Source: Alphaproteobacteria bacterium (lineage in GTDB: Bacteria; Pseudomonadota; Alphaproteobacteria; UBA8366; JADFVY01). Taken from it: 11,786 nt of DNA. The position numbers were made by a program, and so were the translations under genes. The notes below the pieces were generated by a model. The model was given only the letters and a program-made list of their open reading frames with translations, was not told the origin of the DNA and did not search any database. Location: the NCBI GenBank assembly GCA_029881615.1, contig JAOUMF010000022.1, forward strand, positions 1-11,786, in the 5' to 3' direction. Shown one piece after another: positions 10,109-11,786 of this stretch. How positions within the stretch are numbered: position 1 is the stretch's first letter; each line of letters starts with the position of its first letter.

Positions 10109-10117
10109 CTACCCACA
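10109..10117 (+). promoter_or_regulatory. DnaA-box-like site (7 of 9)
   Basis: CTACCCACA matches TTATCCACA at 7 of 9 positions, including the CCACA core. It lies about 155 bp upstream of dnaA. A single 7/9 match is weak alone; its place in the dnaA upstream region raises its interest. Confidence 0.35.
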
Positions 10118-10215
10118 CATAGTCCAGGCAACACCAGTTCACCCCCCAGCCAGCGTGCAACAAGTAATGGCCGCGACTGCGTAAAAAAACACAAAGAATT
10201 CGATCACCCGCTCAT

Positions 10216-10237
10216 TGTGAACAAAAAAACTTTCACA
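10216..10237. promoter_or_regulatory. Inverted pair of DnaA-box-like sites around an A7 tract
   Basis: TGTGAA (10216-10221) and TTCACA (10232-10237) form a perfect 6-bp inverted repeat with a 10-base spacer that contains AAAAAAA. The left arm, read on the minus strand, is TTGTTCACA (7 of 9 to TTATCCACA). The right arm, ACTTTCACA on the plus strand, keeps mainly the CACA core (5 of 9). CTCAT (10211-10215) and ATGAG (10243-10247) flank it as further inverted arms. It fits a two-site DnaA element or another dimer-binding operator. Confidence 0.35.
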
Positions 10238-10360
10238 TCATCATGAGCAGATGTTCGGTATCCTTTTCAATTTATATTTTGTTTGCGCCGGTGAGCGCTT
10301 GCTGCGCCTTGTATTCAGCGCTTCTTGGCTGCATGTAATGTATCGGCGCTTGGCGGCGGA

Positions 10361-10389
10361 TGCAATGAGGCCGAATAGGGAACATTGCA
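10361..10389. repeat. 7-bp inverted repeat, operator-like
   Basis: TGCAATG (10361-10367) and CATTGCA (10383-10389) are perfect inverted copies with a 15-base spacer, 22 bp centre to centre, or about two helical turns. This geometry suits a dimeric DNA-binding protein on one face of the helix. It lies about 60 bp beyond the rpsT terminator and 400 bp upstream of dnaA. No known consensus is claimed. Confidence 0.35.
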
Positions 10390-10447
10390 AATAAAATAAT
10401 TGACTCTTGTCAGCCGTTTGAATTTTCAGAAGAAAGAAGTTGCGAAA

Positions 10448-10490
10448 GAAAATTACAAAATTAATGCCGCGCTCCCGGGGGAACGCGGCA
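10448..10490 (-). terminator. Rho-independent terminator of rpsT
   Basis: On the minus strand TGCCGCG and CGCGGCA (10484-10490 and 10465-10471) form a 7-bp stem that can be extended inward through a T-G wobble by TCCC/GGGA, leaving a small C-rich loop. It is followed by a U-rich tail, TTAATTTTGTAATTTT. It begins 35 bp after the rpsT stop codon. A second, imperfect dyad (ACTGC/GCAGT, 10498-10517) lies between stop and terminator. Confidence 0.85.
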
Positions 10491-10525
10491 CAATCAAACT
10501 GCGCAAATTTTTGCAGTCAGGTAGC

Positions 10526-10789
10526 TTAACCGAGTGCCTTGACCCGGGCCGACATGCGCGAAATTTTACGCGAAACCGTATTGCGATGCAGAACGCCGGC
10601 GGTAACACCGCGCTGCAGTTCCGGCATGGCGTCGCGGAAGGCAACTTCCGCAGCTGCCTTGTCGCCACTGGCGAGCGCCAGATCGAATTTCTTCACATAG
10701 GTGCGGATCCTGCTGACCCGGCTGCGATTGACCTCGGTCCGCCGTGCTGTCTGGCGAATCCGCTTTTTGGCCGATTTATGGTTAGCCAT
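10526..10789 (-). CDS. rpsT: 30S ribosomal protein S20
   Basis: 87-residue S20, the same length as in E. coli, a helical-bundle primary binder of 16S rRNA needed for 30S assembly. The start [21 protein letters not shown] is diagnostic (first residues [13 protein letters not shown]), as are [14 protein letters not shown], the basic composition and the C-terminal [22 protein letters not shown] at 10789 follows GGAA about seven bases upstream. It is a single-gene transcript with its own near-consensus promoter (10833-10861) and terminator (10448-10490). Its position between an enoyl-CoA hydratase and dnaA is a conserved alphaproteobacterial arrangement. Confidence 0.98.
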   Translation of the reverse strand: MANHKSAKKRIRQTARRTEVNRSRVSRIRTYVKKFDLALASGDKAAAEVAFRDAMPELQRGVTAGVLHRNTVSRKISRMSARVKALG

Positions 10790-10832
10790 ATATCTGTTCC
10801 GAACTCTTGCTGAATATCGTTCAAGGCGGCGG

Positions 10833-10861
10833 TATATAGAGGGGTCTGCGCCCGCAGTCAA
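10833..10861 (-). promoter_or_regulatory. Sigma-70-type promoter of rpsT
   Basis: On the minus strand TTGACT (10856-10861; 5 of 6 to TTGACA) and TATATA (10833-10838; 5 of 6 to TATAAT) are separated by the optimal 17 bases. Transcription would start near 10826, giving a leader of about 37 bases before rpsT. The spacer is GC-rich. It is the clearest promoter in the window, fitting a highly expressed ribosomal protein gene. Confidence 0.85.
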
Positions 10862-10891
10862 CCCCGCAAAGGTCTCATTGCGATCACATGA

Positions 10892-11668
10892 TCAGCGATT
10901 TTTGAAAGCGGGTTTCCGCTTTTCTGCAAACGCCGCCATGCCTTCCTTCTGGTCCTCGGTCGCAAACGTCGAATGAAACAGGCGCCGTTCGAAGCGCACA
11001 CCCTCGGAAAGCGTTGACTCGAATGCACGATTTACCGCTTCTTTCGCCATGATAACGCTGGGGCGCGACATGGCCGCAATCTTCTCCGCGGCCTTCATCG
11101 CTTCTTCCAGCAGTTTTTCTGCGGGAACGATCCTGCTAACCAGTCCGGCGCGCTCGGCCTCCTCGGCATCCATCATGCGGCCGGTCAGGACAAGGTCCAT
11201 CGCCTTCGATTTTCCGACAGCGCGCGTCAGGCGTTGTGTGCCGCCGGCGCCTGGGATCGTGCCGATGGTAATTTCGGGCTGCCCGAATTTTGCCGTGTCG
11301 GCCGCCAGTATGAAATCGCACATCATTGCCATCTCACAGCCGCCGCCCAGCGCATAGCCAGCCACCGCCGCGATGATCGGCTTGCGGCACGTCGTCACCC
11401 GTTCCCAGCCGGTCGTGATGAAATCCGACAAATAGGCGTCCATATAGGTCTGGGACTGCATTTCCTTGATATCGGCGCCGGCTGCAAAGGCCTTTTCCGA
11501 ACCGGTCAGCACGACGCAGTCGATGGCATCGTCCGTTTCCATGTCGTTCAGCGCCTCGCCGAGTTCGCCGATCAGCGCGTTGCATAACGCGTTCAGCGCC
11601 TGCGGCCGGTTAAGCGTGATGAGACCTACCGCCCCACGCTTTTCCACGATGATATTATCGAAGGACAT
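10892..11668 (-). CDS. Enoyl-CoA hydratase (crotonase family)
   Basis: 258-residue crotonase-fold protein, the usual length of a short-chain enoyl-CoA hydratase, which adds water to trans-2-enoyl-CoA in beta-oxidation and related routes. The oxyanion-hole segments are [11 protein letters not shown] (60-70) and [14 protein letters not shown] (105-118). Both catalytic glutamates of true hydratases are present: E112 in GGGCE and E132 in [19 protein letters not shown], corresponding to E144 and E164 of the rat mitochondrial enzyme. This argues against an isomerase or hydrolase member. The C-terminal [23 protein letters not shown] (first part KEGMAAF.EKR) is typical. ATG at 11668 follows AAAGGTGA. 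The physiological substrate cannot be told from sequence; its place next to rpsT-dnaA is syntenic rather than functional. Symbols such as echA or fadB1 are used for similar proteins, but I do not assign one. Confidence 0.94.
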   Translation of the reverse strand: MSFDNIIVEKRGAVGLITLNRPQALNALCNALIGELGEALNDMETDDAIDCVVLTGSEKAFAAGADIKEMQSQTYMDAYLSDFITTGWERVTTCRKPIIAAVAGYALGGGCEMAMMCDFILAADTAKFGQPEITIGTIPGAGGTQRLTRAVGKSKAMDLVLTGRMMDAEEAERAGLVSRIVPAEKLLEEAMKAAEKIAAMSRPSVIMAKEAVNRAFESTLSEGVRFERRLFHSTFATEDQKEGMAAFAEKRKPAFKNR

Positions 11669-11705
11669 CGTTTCACCTTTATCCTTTAGATTGATTGGTA
11701 GCGGC

Positions 11706-11786
11706 TTAGCCGCCGGATGAAGCGGGCGATACCGTAAAGCGCACGGTTATCTCGCCATCCGGTCCGAAGAAGTCGATCTTCAGGGA
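11706..11786 (-). CDS. C-terminal fragment of an unidentified protein
   Basis: An open frame enters from the right edge and ends at TAA (11706-11708), giving 26 residues: [19 protein letters not shown] followed by SPASSGG. The first part looks like a beta strand-turn-strand, the end like a short flexible tail. I do not recognise the family. In many alphaproteobacteria mutM (fpg) precedes the enoyl-CoA hydratase gene, but the Fpg C-terminal zinc finger with paired cysteines is absent here, so it is not that protein. The stop codon is the loop of a 5-bp dyad GCGGC-TTA-GCCGC (11701-11713). The 37-bp gap to the hydratase start suggests cotranscription. That this frame is coding is inferred from its position, same-strand orientation and sensible composition. 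Confidence 0.55.
   Translation of the reverse strand, partial: SLKIDFFGPDGEITVRFTVSPASSGG

Larger units (their letters stand above)
9968..10447. other. Candidate origin / dnaA control region
   Basis: Non-coding stretch between dnaA and the rpsT terminator, with no ORF that looks real. It holds AT-rich patches (10181-10200, 10219-10235, 10257-10286, 10383-10402), two A7 tracts at 10183-10189 and 10223-10229 exactly 40 bp apart (near-helical phasing, so bent DNA is possible), DnaA-box-like sites at 10109-10117 and 10216-10237, a 7-bp inverted repeat at 10361-10389, and three GCGCTT copies at 10295, 10318 and 10346. One GANTC (GACTC, 10402-10406) lies here. A minus-strand TATAAA at 10271-10276 could be a dnaA -10 but lacks a good -35, so I cannot place the dnaA promoter. 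Many alphaproteobacteria keep oriC elsewhere (for example by hemE in Caulobacter), so origin function is only a possibility. Confidence 0.4.

Noticed and set aside
10183..10229. CRISPR-like or tandem repeat array around the A7 tracts
   Set aside because: Only the A runs recur; there are no repeated units or spacers.
10400..10428. Plus-strand TTGACT as a promoter -35
   Set aside because: The hexamer 17 bases downstream (TTTTCA) is a poor -10 and no plus-strand gene follows.
10400..10813. Plus-strand open frame of 137 codons across rpsT
   Set aside because: It runs through the rpsT terminator and antisense to rpsT, with no family resemblance.
10882..10895. GATCA/TGATC palindrome at the end of the enoyl-CoA hydratase gene
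   Set aside because: It is short, overlaps the stop codon and lacks a U tract, so neither a terminator nor an operator can be supported.

Overview
The window is a core chromosomal segment, most likely from an alphaproteobacterium, possibly a Rhodospirillales-like lineage. The evidence is the order enoyl-CoA hydratase - rpsT - dnaA, which is typical of Alphaproteobacteria, the FabI N-terminus (KRGLIMGVANDHSIAWGIA), a fabA/fabB pathway, GyrB with the Gram-negative insertion, and a moderately high GC content. The exact lineage cannot be told from sequence reading alone.

Layout from left to right. The 3' end of pnp (plus strand) closes with a strong intrinsic terminator. Every other gene is on the minus strand, so in transcription order they run from the right edge to the left. 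An unidentified 3' gene fragment at the right edge is followed by a crotonase-family enoyl-CoA hydratase. Next is rpsT (ribosomal protein S20), with its own near-consensus promoter and terminator. A 558-bp non-coding gap follows, then dnaA, a 239-bp leader gap, and dnaN-recF-gyrB in tight array (14- and 22-bp gaps). After a 96-bp gap come fabA-fabB-fabI. pnp and fabI converge.

The genes form three functional blocks. dnaA, dnaN, recF and gyrB are the classical replication cluster (initiator, sliding clamp, gap-repair loader, gyrase subunit). fabA, fabB and fabI are the anaerobic unsaturated fatty acid branch plus enoyl-ACP reductase. rpsT and pnp are translation and RNA-decay housekeeping genes. 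All catalytic residues that I checked are present and all complete proteins have family-typical lengths, so I see no broken genes, mobile elements, CRISPR arrays or signs of transfer.

The parts not explained by known genes are non-coding. The main one is the AT-rich dnaA-rpsT gap, with DnaA-box-like sites, two A7 tracts exactly 40 bp apart, a 7-bp inverted repeat with a 22-bp centre-to-centre spacing, and three GCGCTT repeats. It is a candidate replication origin or dnaA control region, not proven. Smaller points are the structured dnaN leader, a dyad in front of fabA and a hairpin between fabB and fabI. I did not find a convincing new biological system; this is mostly an ordinary core region.
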